A stretch of 64,000 bases of DNA from Methylomicrobium agile (GTDB lineage Bacteria > Pseudomonadota > Gammaproteobacteria > Methylococcales > Methylomonadaceae): contig NZ_JPOJ01000001.1 of NCBI RefSeq assembly GCF_000733855.1, forward strand, positions 3,861,001 to 3,925,000, read 5' to 3'. The notes beneath the pieces were generated by a model that did not search any database, was not told the origin of the DNA, and saw nothing but the letters and a program-made list of their open reading frames with translations. Made by a program: the position numbers and the translations under genes. Position 1 is the first letter of the stretch. Each line of letters starts with the position of its first letter. This document shows, piece by piece, positions 46,794 through 55,782 of this stretch.

Positions 46794-47062
46794 TCAAAAT
46801 TTCCTTGAAAATTATACTCTAATACATTGTATTTTTTAAAGATATTTGATACACCTTTTTGTCACGGGCATAGTTTATAGTCGAATATATATTATGTAAA
46901 TTCAAAAATAAGGATAAATGGATGATATAAAATAGATAGAATTCATATCCATTTAAAATGGGTATAAAAATTTGCGGAATGGTGTTTATGTTAGCCTGTG
47001 ACGGCCTGAAGAATCGAGTATTTGTATCTTTAGTAATTTACCCAGATGATTATGCTTTAAGC
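46794..47062. other. AT-rich intergenic region
   Basis: About 270 bases of AT-rich sequence between hicB-like and the regulator gene. A plus-strand frame at 46958-47143 runs into the regulator gene antisense and has no family match. Nothing else seen. Confidence 0.45.
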
Positions 47063-48616
47063 CTAGCTTCTGAAACTTGCCAGATTTATCCCGTATTTTT
47101 TCAGCTTGAGGTAGACCGCCCGAGGAGTTATGTCCATAGTTAGCGCTACTTTCTTAATATCGCCTTGATGTTGTTTTAACGCTGCTTCAAGAAATGATTG
47201 CTCAACTTTGGCTATAGTATTTTCTTTTACGTCTTTCCACTCGTCAGTCTTAGGCTCGGTAGGCGAAATCTCTAAATCCAGATCAGTCAGCTCATTACCT
47301 TTAGCAAACAAAAAGCTTCGTTCGAGAATATTTTCCAATTCGCGGACATTGCCCGGCCAAGAGTAGCTGCGGATTTTTTGCATGACCTTTCGGCTGACGG
47401 ATTCAACATTTTTGTTATATTTTTTGTTCAGCCGTTTCAGTATGAGTTGTACGAGAAAAGGCAGGTCCTCGTGCCGCTCGGACAGTGGCGGGATATTTAC
47501 TCGAACCACGTTCAACCGATAGTACAGGTCATGCCGAAACACGCCTTTACTTACCAACTCTTCCAGATTTTGATTGGTTGCGGAAATAATTCTTACATCG
47601 ACAGACAAGGTTTGTTTGCCCCCCACACGCTCAAACTCCCCCTCTTGCAGTATTCTCAACAGGCGTGTTTGTGCAGCGGGAGATAAGGAGTCTACTTCAT
47701 CCAGAAACAGCGCGCCGCCATCCGCCCTTTCAAAATAACCGTGGTGAACTTCAACGGCGCCTGTAAAAGCGCCTTTTTCATGGCCAAACAAGGCGGTTTC
47801 GATAAGATTTTCTGGAATAGCACCACAGTTTATAGGAATAAACGGTCTTCTACAGCGCTCACTCATGGCATGAATTGCTCGAGCAATCAATTCTTTTCCA
47901 ACACCCGTTTGGCCTTGTATTAAAACCGTCGCCGTAGTCGGGGCTATCACTTCTATCGATTGCAATATTTTCTGCATAGTGGCTGATTTGGCGACGATAG
48001 CAGGGGGCTCTTTTATTGCAGGCTGCGTAACTTGTTTGCGCCAAATCTGTTGCATACTTTCTTCGATACGGGAATGCAACGCATTCATATCCTGGATTTC
48101 CTTAACCGGTGTGGTATCGGTATATTCCATACCTGGGCGCCCTTGGGACGCCGCAGGGTTTTTATAAACGCAAACTACGCATTTGCCATCATGACGGGCA
48201 ATGCTTTCTTTAATTTCAACTTTGGCATAACCAAAATTTCTGGCGGCGATGCCACCGAAAACGCTGGAGGTCATCCGGCATAATTCAGGGAAATTCGTCA
48301 CTTGATCACCAAAAGGGCAACAACTGTTTGTAACGGTAATGCAGTCCTGATTAGTGGCTTCCAGTGAAAATTTGCCTCCTATGTTATTTTTAAGGCCGAG
48401 AATCAGTTCGATGTAGCTTTCAATATCGAGTGCTTCGGTTTTATTCGTATTGCTTCGATAGGTATCCTCAAAAAAACAGCCCGCCGTATTAGCAATCTTT
48501 TCAATTAATTCCTCGTTGTGTTTTTGTCCCTGTTGTTCGCTGGCATGCATGAGTTCCAGAATGAACGTCTGGAGAAAAAAGATGGGAGTTAATTCAGAGA
48601 GAGGATTGTTTTCCAT
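47063..48616 (-). CDS. Sigma-54-dependent regulator with Cys-rich MetOD1/V4R-like sensor
   Basis: A 517-residue transcription activator. Residues 1-155 are a sensor of the methanogen-output-domain/V4R-like type with Cys47, Cys92, Cys99, Cys100, Cys113, Cys146 and Cys149, a set that could hold a metal or Fe-S centre. The AAA+ domain has Walker A GQTGVGK (235-241), the sigma-54 contact loop GAFTGA (282-287) and Walker B ALFLDEVD (302-309). The Fis-type helix-turn-helix is at 487-510 (DIKKVALTMDITPRAVYLKLKKYGI region). The gene reads away from a -24/-12 promoter 109 bases upstream and has a palindrome at its own leader. A frameshifted, internally deleted paralogue lies at 63468. Confidence 0.9.
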   Translation of the reverse strand: MENNPLSELTPIFFLQTFILELMHASEQQGQKHNEELIEKIANTAGCFFEDTYRSNTNKTEALDIESYIELILGLKNNIGGKFSLEATNQDCITVTNSCCPFGDQVTNFPELCRMTSSVFGGIAARNFGYAKVEIKESIARHDGKCVVCVYKNPAASQGRPGMEYTDTTPVKEIQDMNALHSRIEESMQQIWRKQVTQPAIKEPPAIVAKSATMQKILQSIEVIAPTTATVLIQGQTGVGKELIARAIHAMSERCRRPFIPINCGAIPENLIETALFGHEKGAFTGAVEVHHGYFERADGGALFLDEVDSLSPAAQTRLLRILQEGEFERVGGKQTLSVDVRIISATNQNLEELVSKGVFRHDLYYRLNVVRVNIPPLSERHEDLPFLVQLILKRLNKKYNKNVESVSRKVMQKIRSYSWPGNVRELENILERSFLFAKGNELTDLDLEISPTEPKTDEWKDVKENTIAKVEQSFLEAALKQHQGDIKKVALTMDITPRAVYLKLKKYGINLASFRS

Positions 48617-48626
48617 AAATCATCCT

Positions 48627-48645
48627 AGTGAAAAATAATTTCACT
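48627..48645. promoter_or_regulatory. Putative operator of the regulator gene
   Basis: AGTGAAAAATAATTTCACT is a 7+5+7 inverted repeat directly before the regulator's ribosome site (AGGA, 48622-48625). Read towards the gene, 16 bases (TGAAATTATTTTTCAC) match the same place in the 63468 paralogue at 14 positions. A second inverted repeat TAAACA-N8-TGTTTA lies at 48680-48699, closer to the sigma-54 promoter. Confidence 0.65.
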
Positions 48646-48724
48646 TATTGAATCATATCTTCTTAAATGACACAAGGTTTAAACATAAGAATTTGTTTAT
48701 AAAACATATTTTATTTTTTATATA

Positions 48725-48740
48725 TGGCATGATCATTGCT
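48725..48740 (+). promoter_or_regulatory. Sigma-54 (-24/-12) promoter
   Basis: TGGCAT-GATCA-TTGCT has the consensus TGGCAC-N5-TTGCW spacing with one change. It points right, away from the sigma-54 regulator. The start site would be near 48751. The first plausible gene in its path is the FmdB-like fragment at 49135, then metK. Confidence 0.75.
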
Positions 48741-49134
48741 GAAAGATAAATGGCTGCACTCAAGTAAAAAAACAAACGACTCCAAGATTACGATTTTTGG
48801 GCAACACGTCACCGCTACCGCTATGAGACCTCAGGACACGACAACGCCAGTTTATGGGTACTCACTCCTCGGCACCTTCCGAACACATCCCCTGATCCCG
48901 AAAGACGTAGTGGTAAGCGGGTGGATTTGGGAAATCGAAACCCTATGTTTGCGCGCACCGACACTCGCCCCCGAAAAACGGCTATGCGCTGATGTGCTCT
49001 CCTCAGCGTTCGGCGTGGCCGAGAAACAGCCTGATTGATGAAATTAACTTTCACATATTCAACAGAGAGCACTTAGCTATAAATATTAGGCCTTCTTCGT
49101 TACAGCCATGATCAACAATAAAACTGAGGAAAAT
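48741..49134. other. Long leader region between sigma-54 promoter and FmdB-like fragment
   Basis: Nearly 400 bases without a convincing gene. A TTG-started 100-codon frame (48736-49038) begins on the -12 element itself and has no family match, so it is not called. The composition changes from AT-rich to GC-richer at about 48820, suggesting a junction. Confidence 0.4.
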
Positions 49135-49302
49135 ATGCCTACCTACGATTATCAATGCTCAAAGTGTAAGAGGCATTTTGAGGTTAAAGTGATTGACCGG
49201 AAAGAAGTCTTTCGTTTGATTCTACAAAATCAGCAGAATAAATCATCCTCGCTTGAGGCGGAGCTCAACTGCTATCGAAATAACAACGTTTTTAGTTTTT
49301 AA
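49135..49302 (+). CDS. N-terminal fragment of an FmdB-type zinc ribbon protein, with foreign tail
   Basis: From the ATG at 49135 the frame starts [19 protein letters not shown], the exact opening of the FmdB zinc-ribbon family (first Cys-x2-Cys pair). The second Cys pair, normally around residue 30, is missing; instead an unrelated tail ([17 protein letters not shown]...) runs to a TAA 11 bases before the metK ATG. An upstream in-frame start at 49108 exists. It looks like a fusion made by deletion, but translation into metK's ribosome site could still couple the two genes. Confidence 0.55.
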   Translation: MPTYDYQCSKCKRHFEVKVIDRKEVFRLILQNQQNKSSSLEAELNCYRNNNVFSF

Positions 49303-49313
49303 AAGGCACCTCT

Positions 49314-50474
49314 ATGAGCAACAATTTCATTTTTACCTCGGAATCGGTTTCGGAAGGGCATCCCGACAAGGTCGCGGACCAGATTTCCGATGCGGTACTG
49401 GACGCGCTGCTGGCGCAGGACCCCAAATCGCGCGTCGCGTGCGAAACGATGGTAAAAACCGGCATGGTCATCATCGCCGGCGAAATTACGACCAATGCCT
49501 GGGTCGATCTGGAAGAGCTGGTCCGCAAGACCGTCTGCGCTATCGGTTACGATCACGGCGACATCGGCTTCGACGGCCAGAGCTGCGCGGTGTTGAACGC
49601 GATCGGCAAACAGTCGTCCGACATTGCGATGGGCGTCGACGAAGCCGAAAACCACGAACAGGGCGCGGGCGACCAGGGCCTGATGTTCGGCTATGCGACC
49701 AACGAAACCGACGTGTTGATGCCGGCCCCGATCCAGTATTCGCACCTGCTGGTCAAACGCCAGGCCGAAGTGCGCAAGAATAAAACCTTGCCTTGGCTGC
49801 GTCCGGACGCGAAGAGCCAAATCACGTTCCGCTACGAAAATCACAAACCGGTCGCGATCGACACGGTGGTGCTGTCGACCCAGCATGCGCCGGACATCAG
49901 CAACCAGGCGATCCATGAAGCGGTGATGGACGAAATCATCCTGCCGGTATTGCCGAGAGAATGGGTACACAAGGACACCCAGTTTTTCATCAATCCGACC
50001 GGGCAGTTCGTAATCGGCGGCCCGGTCGGCGACTGCGGCCTGACCGGACGCAAGATCATCGTCGACAGCTACGGCGGCATGGCACGCCACGGCGGCGGCG
50101 CGTTTTCGGGCAAGGACCCGTCCAAGGTCGACCGTTCGGCGGCCTATATGGCGCGCTACGTGGCGAAGAACATCGTTGCGGCGGGCCTTGCCGAGCGCTG
50201 CGAAATTCAGGTGTCCTACGCGATCGGCGTGGCGGAGCCGACGTCGATCACGATCGAAACTTTCGGCACCGGCAAGCTCGGCGAAGACCGTCTGGTCGAG
50301 ATCGTCCGTTCGATTTTCGATCTCCGGCCGAAAGGCCTGATCGCGATGCTGGACCTGTTGAAGCCGATCTATCAGCCCACCGCCGCCTACGGCCACTTCG
50401 GACGGACCGAAGACACCTTTACTTGGGAAAGAACCGACAAGGTCGAAGCCTTGCGCGATGCGGCCGGCATTTAA
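49314..50474 (+). CDS. metK: S-adenosylmethionine synthetase
   Basis: MetK (386 residues) makes SAM from methionine and ATP. Motifs: [19 protein letters not shown] near the N-terminus, the methionine-loop [16 protein letters not shown] (about 117-132), and the Gly-rich [19 protein letters not shown] (about 260-278). It is complete. AAAGG lies upstream of the ATG. It is followed after 28 bases by ahcY, forming a SAM-cycle operon. No SAM or SAH riboswitch structure was recognised upstream. Confidence 0.97.
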   Translation: MSNNFIFTSESVSEGHPDKVADQISDAVLDALLAQDPKSRVACETMVKTGMVIIAGEITTNAWVDLEELVRKTVCAIGYDHGDIGFDGQSCAVLNAIGKQSSDIAMGVDEAENHEQGAGDQGLMFGYATNETDVLMPAPIQYSHLLVKRQAEVRKNKTLPWLRPDAKSQITFRYENHKPVAIDTVVLSTQHAPDISNQAIHEAVMDEIILPVLPREWVHKDTQFFINPTGQFVIGGPVGDCGLTGRKIIVDSYGGMARHGGGAFSGKDPSKVDRSAAYMARYVAKNIVAAGLAERCEIQVSYAIGVAEPTSITIETFGTGKLGEDRLVEIVRSIFDLRPKGLIAMLDLLKPIYQPTAAYGHFGRTEDTFTWERTDKVEALRDAAGI

Positions 50475-50502
50475 TTCAGTAAGGAAAATAGAGGAGCGGG
50501 AA

Positions 50503-51792
50503 ATGAGCCAAGATTATAAAGTCGCCGACATGGCGCTGGCGGAGTGGGGGCGCAAGGAGATCGCCATCGCCGAAACCGAAATGCCGGGCCTGATGGCGCT
50601 ACGTGCCGAATACGGCGCCGGGCAGCCGCTGAAGGGCGCGCGGATCGCCGGTTGCCTGCACATGACGATTCAGACCGCGGTGCTGATCGAGACGCTGACC
50701 GCGCTGGGCGCGGAAGTGCGCTGGTCGTCCTGCAACATCTTTTCCACCCAGGACCATGCCGCGTCCGCGATCGCCGCGGCCGGCATTCCGGTGTTCGCCT
50801 GGAAGGGCGAGACCGAGGCCGAATTCGACTGGTGCATCGAACAGACCATCGAAGGCCCGAACGGCTGGCGGCCGAACATGATTCTCGACGACGGCGGCGA
50901 CCTGACGCTGATGATGCACGAGAAATACCCCGAGCTGATGGCGAACGTTCGGGGCCTGTCCGAGGAAACCACGACCGGCGTGTTGCGCCTGCACGAACGG
51001 GTCGCCAAAGGCACTCTGATGGTGCCGGCTTTCAACGTGAACGATTCGGTCACCAAGTCCAAATTCGACAACTTGTACGGCTGCCGTGAATCGCTGGTCG
51101 ACGGCATCAAGCGCGCGACCGACGTGATGGTGGCGGGCAAGATCGCGGTCGTTTGCGGCTACGGCGACGTCGGCAAGGGCTGCGCGCAGTCGCTGCGCGG
51201 CTTGGGGGCGACGGTCTGGATCACCGAAATCGATCCGATCTGCGCCTTGCAGGCGGCGATGGAAGGTTACCGGGTCGTCACGATGGAAGAAGCCGCGCCG
51301 CTCGCGAACATTTTCGTGACCGCGACCGGCAACGTGAATGTAATCACGCATCAGCACATGCAGGCGATGAAAAACCAGGCGATCGTCTGCAACATCGGCC
51401 ATTTCGACTCGGAAATCGACATCGCTTCGCTTCGCCAGTATACCTGGGAAAACATCAAGCCGCAGGTCGACCATGTGATCTTCCCGGACGGCAAGCGCCT
51501 GATCGTGCTGGCCGAAGGCCGGCTGGTCAACCTCGGCTGCGCGACCGGCCATCCGAGCTTCGTGATGTCCAATTCCTTCTGCAACCAAGTGCTGGCGCAG
51601 ATCGAACTGTGGAACGATGCCGAACAGTACGAAAACAAGGTTTACGTGCTACCCAAAAAGCTGGACGAAAAAGTCGCCAGCCTGCATCTGGCGCAAATCG
51701 GCGTCAAGTTGACCCGGCTGACCGAGGAGCAGGCGCGTTACATCAACGTGCCGGTCGAAGGTCCTTACAAAGGCGAATATTACCGTTATTGA
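50503..51792 (+). CDS. ahcY: Adenosylhomocysteinase
   Basis: AhcY (429 residues) splits S-adenosylhomocysteine into adenosine and homocysteine, removing the inhibitor formed by methylation. The ATG at 50503 has GAGGAG in front; an open extension to 50458 overlaps metK. Motifs: [36 protein letters not shown] (active-site Lys/Asp region) and the NAD-binding [14 protein letters not shown]. The C-terminus ends YKGEYYRY, the usual tail. It is co-transcribed with metK. The usual next gene metF is absent; a cydB relic lies there. Confidence 0.97.
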   Translation: MSQDYKVADMALAEWGRKEIAIAETEMPGLMALRAEYGAGQPLKGARIAGCLHMTIQTAVLIETLTALGAEVRWSSCNIFSTQDHAASAIAAAGIPVFAWKGETEAEFDWCIEQTIEGPNGWRPNMILDDGGDLTLMMHEKYPELMANVRGLSEETTTGVLRLHERVAKGTLMVPAFNVNDSVTKSKFDNLYGCRESLVDGIKRATDVMVAGKIAVVCGYGDVGKGCAQSLRGLGATVWITEIDPICALQAAMEGYRVVTMEEAAPLANIFVTATGNVNVITHQHMQAMKNQAIVCNIGHFDSEIDIASLRQYTWENIKPQVDHVIFPDGKRLIVLAEGRLVNLGCATGHPSFVMSNSFCNQVLAQIELWNDAEQYENKVYVLPKKLDEKVASLHLAQIGVKLTRLTEEQARYINVPVEGPYKGEYYRY

Positions 51793-51888
51793 TCTTCTCC
51801 CGATCCGGGCTGCCTTACTGGGCAGTCCAACCTATCGTCTGCCCGGCTCAGGCTCAACCCATGAAATCACGCTACACGCACCCGAACC

Positions 51889-52250
51889 ACCCTGGGCGGC
51901 ATCAGTTTCGGCGCTTGGTCGATCGTGTACGCGGCATTTTTCTCGGGGTTTTATACCGGCTTGCTGGTGCTGCTGTTCGCGTTGTTTTTGCGCCCGGTCG
52001 GGTTCGACTACCGGAGCAAGCTGCCGGATCCGCGCTGGCGCACCGAAGGCGCACTGGCGGAACGCGCGCTGCGGGTGATCCGCTGGAGCAGCCCGCTATT
52101 CGTAGCCGGTTTCGTGATGGCCGGCATCTGGGTCGGACTCGACGTGGACGGCGGTTTCGAGCCAATACACGCTGCAATTGCTGTTGGCCGCCACGGATGT
52201 GAGTCTGGCCTGCACACTGGCGGTGATCAACGCCATGTAGCTGGAACCGG
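51889..52250 (+). pseudogene. cydB relic (cytochrome bd oxidase subunit II) with internal deletion
   Basis: One frame reads TLGGISFGAWSIVYAAFFSG, then FYTGLLVLLFALFLRPVGFDYRSKLPDPRWR: the unmistakable block around residues 65-110 of CydB. It then jumps to a later membrane segment (RWSSPLFVAGFVMAGIWVGLD-DGG), so about 100-plus codons are missing in between. The start and the whole C-terminal part are absent, and the frame is lost near 52160. No cydA is near. It is a decayed fragment, not a functional oxidase subunit. Confidence 0.8.
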
Positions 52251-52528
52251 GCGACAACGCCGGTGATTAACTTCTCGGAAAAGTCAAGGTATTCTTTTAT
52301 GATAGAACCCAATGAATGATAGCAAGCACATAACAAGTTTTTCATGTATTTTTTCTAATGAAACTCAGTGTCTCTTTGGCACTGGAGAAACTTGAATCCA
52401 GCCCGACTTGTTTCTAAGGCGCTTATCACCCCATAATGGCCTCTCTAAGAAACGCCATTGGTGCTTATATCTTGGATAAGCCGAGTTCTTGCAGCGATGA
52501 TTTTAACTTTGTAACACAGGAGAAGACC

Positions 52529-53035
52529 ATGCGAAGAATTTATTTTTTGTCCCCAAATCTCGAAACGACGCATAAAATCGTTGACGAATTACGCTCAGTA
52601 GGAATAGAAGACCGCCATATGCACGTCTTGGCGAAACGAGACACCCCATTGGAAGATTTGCCCGAAGCCAGCGAATTTCAGAAGACAGATTTTGTCGCTG
52701 CAATGGAACGCGGTGCGGCACTCGGTGGAGCAACGGGATTGATCGCCGGACTGATAGGTTTACGTTTTGCGGGATTTGCGATTGCAGGCGGCCCGGTCCT
52801 CGGCGTTTTACTTTACGGTGCCACTATCGGCGCAATGATGAGCGGTCTGGCGGGACTCCAGGTCGGCAATTCCAAAGTCAAAAAATACGAAGAGGCGATT
52901 GAACGCGGTGAATTGCTGGTCATGGTTGATATTCCGAAAGGGAGCATCGAGGCGATCAGCAAATTGATTACCAAACATCATCCTACCGCTCATTTCGAAG
53001 GAGTTGAGCCGCTTTTACCTCCTTCTTATAGCTAA
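52529..53035 (+). CDS. Membrane protein with Gly-rich helical hairpin (DUF1269/general stress 17M-like)
   Basis: A 168-residue protein. The N-terminal part (MRRIYFLSPNLETTHKIVDELRSVGI) and the C-terminal part (ERGELLVMVDIPKGSIEAISKLITKHHP) form an alpha/beta ferredoxin-like half each, around a central Gly/Ala-rich hydrophobic hairpin (about 68-118). This layout fits small stress or flavour-type proteins annotated DUF1269 or GsiB-like; the function is unknown. AGGAGA precedes the ATG at 52529; the frame is open further upstream. Confidence 0.65.
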   Translation: MRRIYFLSPNLETTHKIVDELRSVGIEDRHMHVLAKRDTPLEDLPEASEFQKTDFVAAMERGAALGGATGLIAGLIGLRFAGFAIAGGPVLGVLLYGATIGAMMSGLAGLQVGNSKVKKYEEAIERGELLVMVDIPKGSIEAISKLITKHHPTAHFEGVEPLLPPSYS

Positions 53036-53089
53036 TTTATTGGTCTGGAATCAGGGACGATCGCGGGCGCCAATGACGAGAAAATCCCC

Positions 53090-53365
53090 ATGAAAATAGC
53101 TGTCGCCAGCCAAAACCGCAAAGACATCACCGGACACACAGGCCGATGCAGAAAATTCTGGATCTATCGGATCGAAAACGGTGTAGTTGCCGGCAAGGAG
53201 TTGCTGGAATTACCCAAGGAGCAGTCGTTCCATGAATCGTCGCCGTTAGAGCTTTCCCCTTTGGACGACGACGTCCAGGTACTGATTGCCGGAGGCATGG
53301 GCGCAAGCATCGATAAATTCATGCCTGGCAGTCCGGGCATAAGATACATGAGAGTAGAATTATGA
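53090..53365 (+). CDS. NifX/NafY-like (dinitrogenase cofactor-binding) protein, short form
   Basis: A 91-residue protein with the start of the NifX/NifB-C fold: MKIAVASQNRKDITGHTGRC, RKFWIYRIENG, ELLELPKEQSFHESSP and VQVLIAGGMGASI. Family members bind metal-sulfur clusters and are usually 105-125 residues, ending in a strand-helix (VV.T....DEAV..YL). Here the sequence ends PGSPGIRYMRVEL, so the last element is missing or altered. Its stop overlaps the ATG of the cytochrome gene (ATGA), showing coupling. No other nif gene is in the window, so a nitrogenase role is not implied. Confidence 0.75.
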   Translation: MKIAVASQNRKDITGHTGRCRKFWIYRIENGVVAGKELLELPKEQSFHESSPLELSPLDDDVQVLIAGGMGASIDKFMPGSPGIRYMRVEL

Positions 53366-54771
53366 AATATACTCAATGGGCTATTCTTTCGCTACTGGCA
53401 GTCTTATTGTTTTTTCCGACCTCCAATCTGATCGGTTTGACGAGTAAGAACGAGCCGATTCCCGCTGTTCCCGGCAGCCCCGAAAGTTTTGCCAAGGTCT
53501 CGCAGATTCTGCAGGACAAATGCGTCGATTGCCATTCGCCCGGCATGGCCCGGATGCCGATCTATTCCGAACTGCCGATCGCCAAACAACTGATGGCGCA
53601 AGATATCGAGGAAGCCGGAGCCCGGCTGGTTTTAAGCAAACAACTTTACAGCGGTGAGGAAGCCTTTAGTCCACTAATGCTGGCCAGACTGGAAAGTGTC
53701 GTTCGAAACGGCAGCATGCCGCCTGCACAATATTTTTTGATGCACTGGACCGGGCGCCTGACTGCCGGCGAAAAAGACAGCATTCTTGCATGGATTGCCG
53801 AGGAACGAGCCAAACATCCCTCGAGCCTCGATGCCGCCGAAGCGTTTAAGGGCGAGCCCGTGCAACCTTTGCCGTTAACGGTTGATCTCGACCCTGAAAA
53901 AGTGGCTCTGGGCGACAAGCTCTTCCACGATCGCATGCTGTCCGGAGACGATACTTTAAACTGCGCGTTCTGCCACGACTTGACCCGGGGCGGCACCGAT
54001 CAGGCCAGGGTCGCCACCGGCATCCGTGGACAGCAGGGCCCGATCAATTCCCCGACCGTCTATAACGCCATGTATAACATCGCCCAGTTCTGGGATGGCC
54101 GCGCCAAAGACTTGCAGGAACAAGCCGCCGGGCCTGTCGCCAACCATGTCGAAATGGGTGCGGAATGGAACAAGGTCGTCGAAAAACTTAACAACGTAAA
54201 GCATTACACGGATGCTTTCGCCAAACTCTACCCGGAACAAGGCCTGACGCAATCGACGGTGACCCATGCGATTGCCGTTTTCGAAGAATCGCTGGTGACG
54301 CCCAATGCCCGTTTCGACCGGTATCTGCGCGGGGAACAAGACGTTCTGACGGCGAATGAAAAGGCCGGATACGACTTGTTTAAAACGAATTGCGCCTCCT
54401 GCCATTTCGGACCGGCGCTGGGCGGCTTGTCGTTCGAGAAAATGGGCGTCAAACAAGATTATTTTAAACTGCGCGGCGGCGAACTGACTGAGGTCGATAA
54501 CGGCCGTTTCAACGTCACGAAGGATGAAAAAGACCGCCATTTCTTCAAGGTCCCTGTATTGCGCAACATCGAATTGACCCATCCTTATTTTCACGACGGC
54601 TCGGTCTCCGATCTAGCCGAGGCGGTCCGAATCATGGGATGGGTTCAATCCGGCAAGACCTTAAACGGTGAAGAGACCGGTAAAATCGTTGCCTTCCTGA
54701 AAACCTTGACCGGCGAATACAAGGGCAAACCAGTGAGCCAATTGACCGCTGAGGACCTCGCGCATCCTTGA
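53362..54771 (+). CDS. Tri-heme cytochrome c peroxidase (MauG/CcpA family)
   Basis: A 469-residue periplasmic protein with an N-terminal signal/anchor helix (6-20). Three CXXCH heme sites: CVDCH (54-58) in an N-terminal heme-binding (Haem_bd-like) domain, then CAFCH (201-205) and CASCH (344-348) of the standard diheme peroxidase. Such enzymes reduce H2O2 with electrons from small c-type cytochromes, or oxidise protein substrates. The extra domain may act as an electron entry module, as in YhjA-type quinol peroxidases. Translation is coupled to the NifX-like gene. Confidence 0.9.
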   Translation: MKYTQWAILSLLAVLLFFPTSNLIGLTSKNEPIPAVPGSPESFAKVSQILQDKCVDCHSPGMARMPIYSELPIAKQLMAQDIEEAGARLVLSKQLYSGEEAFSPLMLARLESVVRNGSMPPAQYFLMHWTGRLTAGEKDSILAWIAEERAKHPSSLDAAEAFKGEPVQPLPLTVDLDPEKVALGDKLFHDRMLSGDDTLNCAFCHDLTRGGTDQARVATGIRGQQGPINSPTVYNAMYNIAQFWDGRAKDLQEQAAGPVANHVEMGAEWNKVVEKLNNVKHYTDAFAKLYPEQGLTQSTVTHAIAVFEESLVTPNARFDRYLRGEQDVLTANEKAGYDLFKTNCASCHFGPALGGLSFEKMGVKQDYFKLRGGELTEVDNGRFNVTKDEKDRHFFKVPVLRNIELTHPYFHDGSVSDLAEAVRIMGWVQSGKTLNGEETGKIVAFLKTLTGEYKGKPVSQLTAEDLAHP

Positions 54772-54782
54772 TGAGGCCATCA

Positions 54783-54900
54783 TGAACCGACGCAGGATCA
54801 AAGCGATGATTAAGCCGCACGCCTTTTACGTCAGCCCCCTCAATGGCGACCTGACAGATGCGGAATGGGCATTGATTGGATTGGTCGCCCATCACCTAGG
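54783..54900 (+). pseudogene. N-terminal fragment of an IS5-type transposase
   Basis: A short frame encodes ...LNGDLTDAEWALIGLVAHH, the usual opening of IS5-family (DUF4096) transposases (LTDAEW..I). It breaks off after about 40 residues, where IS630 remains begin. It is a very short match and so only moderately supported. Confidence 0.4.
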
Positions 54901-54904
54901 TCGC

Positions 54905-55355
54905 GTTGTTTCGTCCATGCCCGAATCTCAGAAGTGACCGTTTCGATATCCGGGAGTCGTCGATCCAGGCATTGGCGGCTCAGTACGCTGAACTCGCATT
55001 CGGCCATATTGAGCCAACTGCCCTGTTTGAGGGTGTAAACGAATTCCAGCTTATCCAGCAACGAACGCACCATGGCCGGCGGGAAGGCTTTACAGTGAGG
55101 CGCCGGCATGCGTGTTCAGGTTACCGACCCAGATGATCCGCTTTGCCTGCGGGTAATCCTCTTGCACCAAACGTCGGGCGCCTTCTGCCCACTGTGCTGC
55201 GGCATGATTATCCACCACCTCCACGCGCCGCCAGTTCTCAAACAGCGCGCATAAAAGACCATCAACTGGCAACGCCGTTGCACTCGTATTCCACGTCGTA
55301 GCGTTCGCTCTGGCCTACCCTGGCCGGAAATCGGGGCGCACCTTCGCATTTACGC
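54905..55355 (-). pseudogene. IS630-family transposase relic, frameshifted
   Basis: On the minus strand three frames together give GQSERYDVEYECNGVAS, then NWRRVEVVDNHAAAQWAEG...RIIWVGNLNTHAGASL, then KAFPPAMVRSLLDKLEFVYT-L-KQGSWLNMAECEFSVLSRQCLDRR. These are successive blocks of the DDE domain of IS630 transposases (the NLNTH and LEF.YTP.HGSWLN..E motifs). At least two frame changes are present and the N-terminal domain is absent, so it is dead. Confidence 0.8.
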
Positions 55356-55370
55356 CATTTGGACGGAACC

Positions 55371-55589
55371 CATGGATTTGATGGAACGAAATGATTTCCG
55401 GACCTCCCTGTCCGAAACTTTACACCAAATCTCTATCGTGATGTCGGACAGCGGCAGGCAACTTACCGCCATATGCACGGTTTCGGCAGCCACGCCCTTA
55501 GCCTGATCAACGGGAACATCGAGCGCTATTGGGTTAAGTTCCATTTCAAACCGCACCAAGGAATCCGAGATTCGTCTCTTGATGAATGA
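55371..55589 (+). pseudogene. Catalase relic, frameshifted
   Basis: Frame one reads [20 protein letters not shown] and, after a +1 shift near 55458, frame two reads [20 protein letters not shown] followed by [16 protein letters not shown]. This is the conserved heme-side block of monofunctional catalases (...ESLHQ...MSDRG.P..YRHM.GFGSH..SLIN..GER.WVKFHFK..QGI). Only about 70 codons remain. It sits directly against the IS630 relic, which probably took part in the loss of the rest. Confidence 0.82.
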
Positions 55590-55782
55590 AGAAGTCAAGA
55601 TTTTTGCTCCAATGTGACTCGGTCACTGACTCCGAATCGGAAATTACTTACAGTTTTTCTCAACAATTGTCGGTGTCGTTATTTTGATCCTGACATTGTT
55701 TCTACCCGTTCCGGCACCTTCATGCTCTATACGACCAGCGTGTAGAGACCCGGAAATGATTACATAGACTCGGAGAATCGAT

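Noticed and set aside
46958-47143. 61-codon frame upstream of the regulator's end
   Set aside because: Overlaps the regulator gene antisense and lacks any family match or ribosome site.
48736-49038. 100-codon frame after the sigma-54 promoter
   Set aside because: It would begin with a TTG inside the -12 element, before the expected transcript start, and matches no known protein.
48741-49313. Possible SAM or SAH riboswitch upstream of metK
   Set aside because: Only a small CCTC-GCTT-GAGG hairpin was seen near 49247; the conserved riboswitch cores were not recognised, and an open frame crosses the region.
53090-53365. NifX-like gene as a sign of nitrogen fixation genes
   Set aside because: No other nif gene is present, and NifX-fold proteins occur widely outside nitrogenase clusters.
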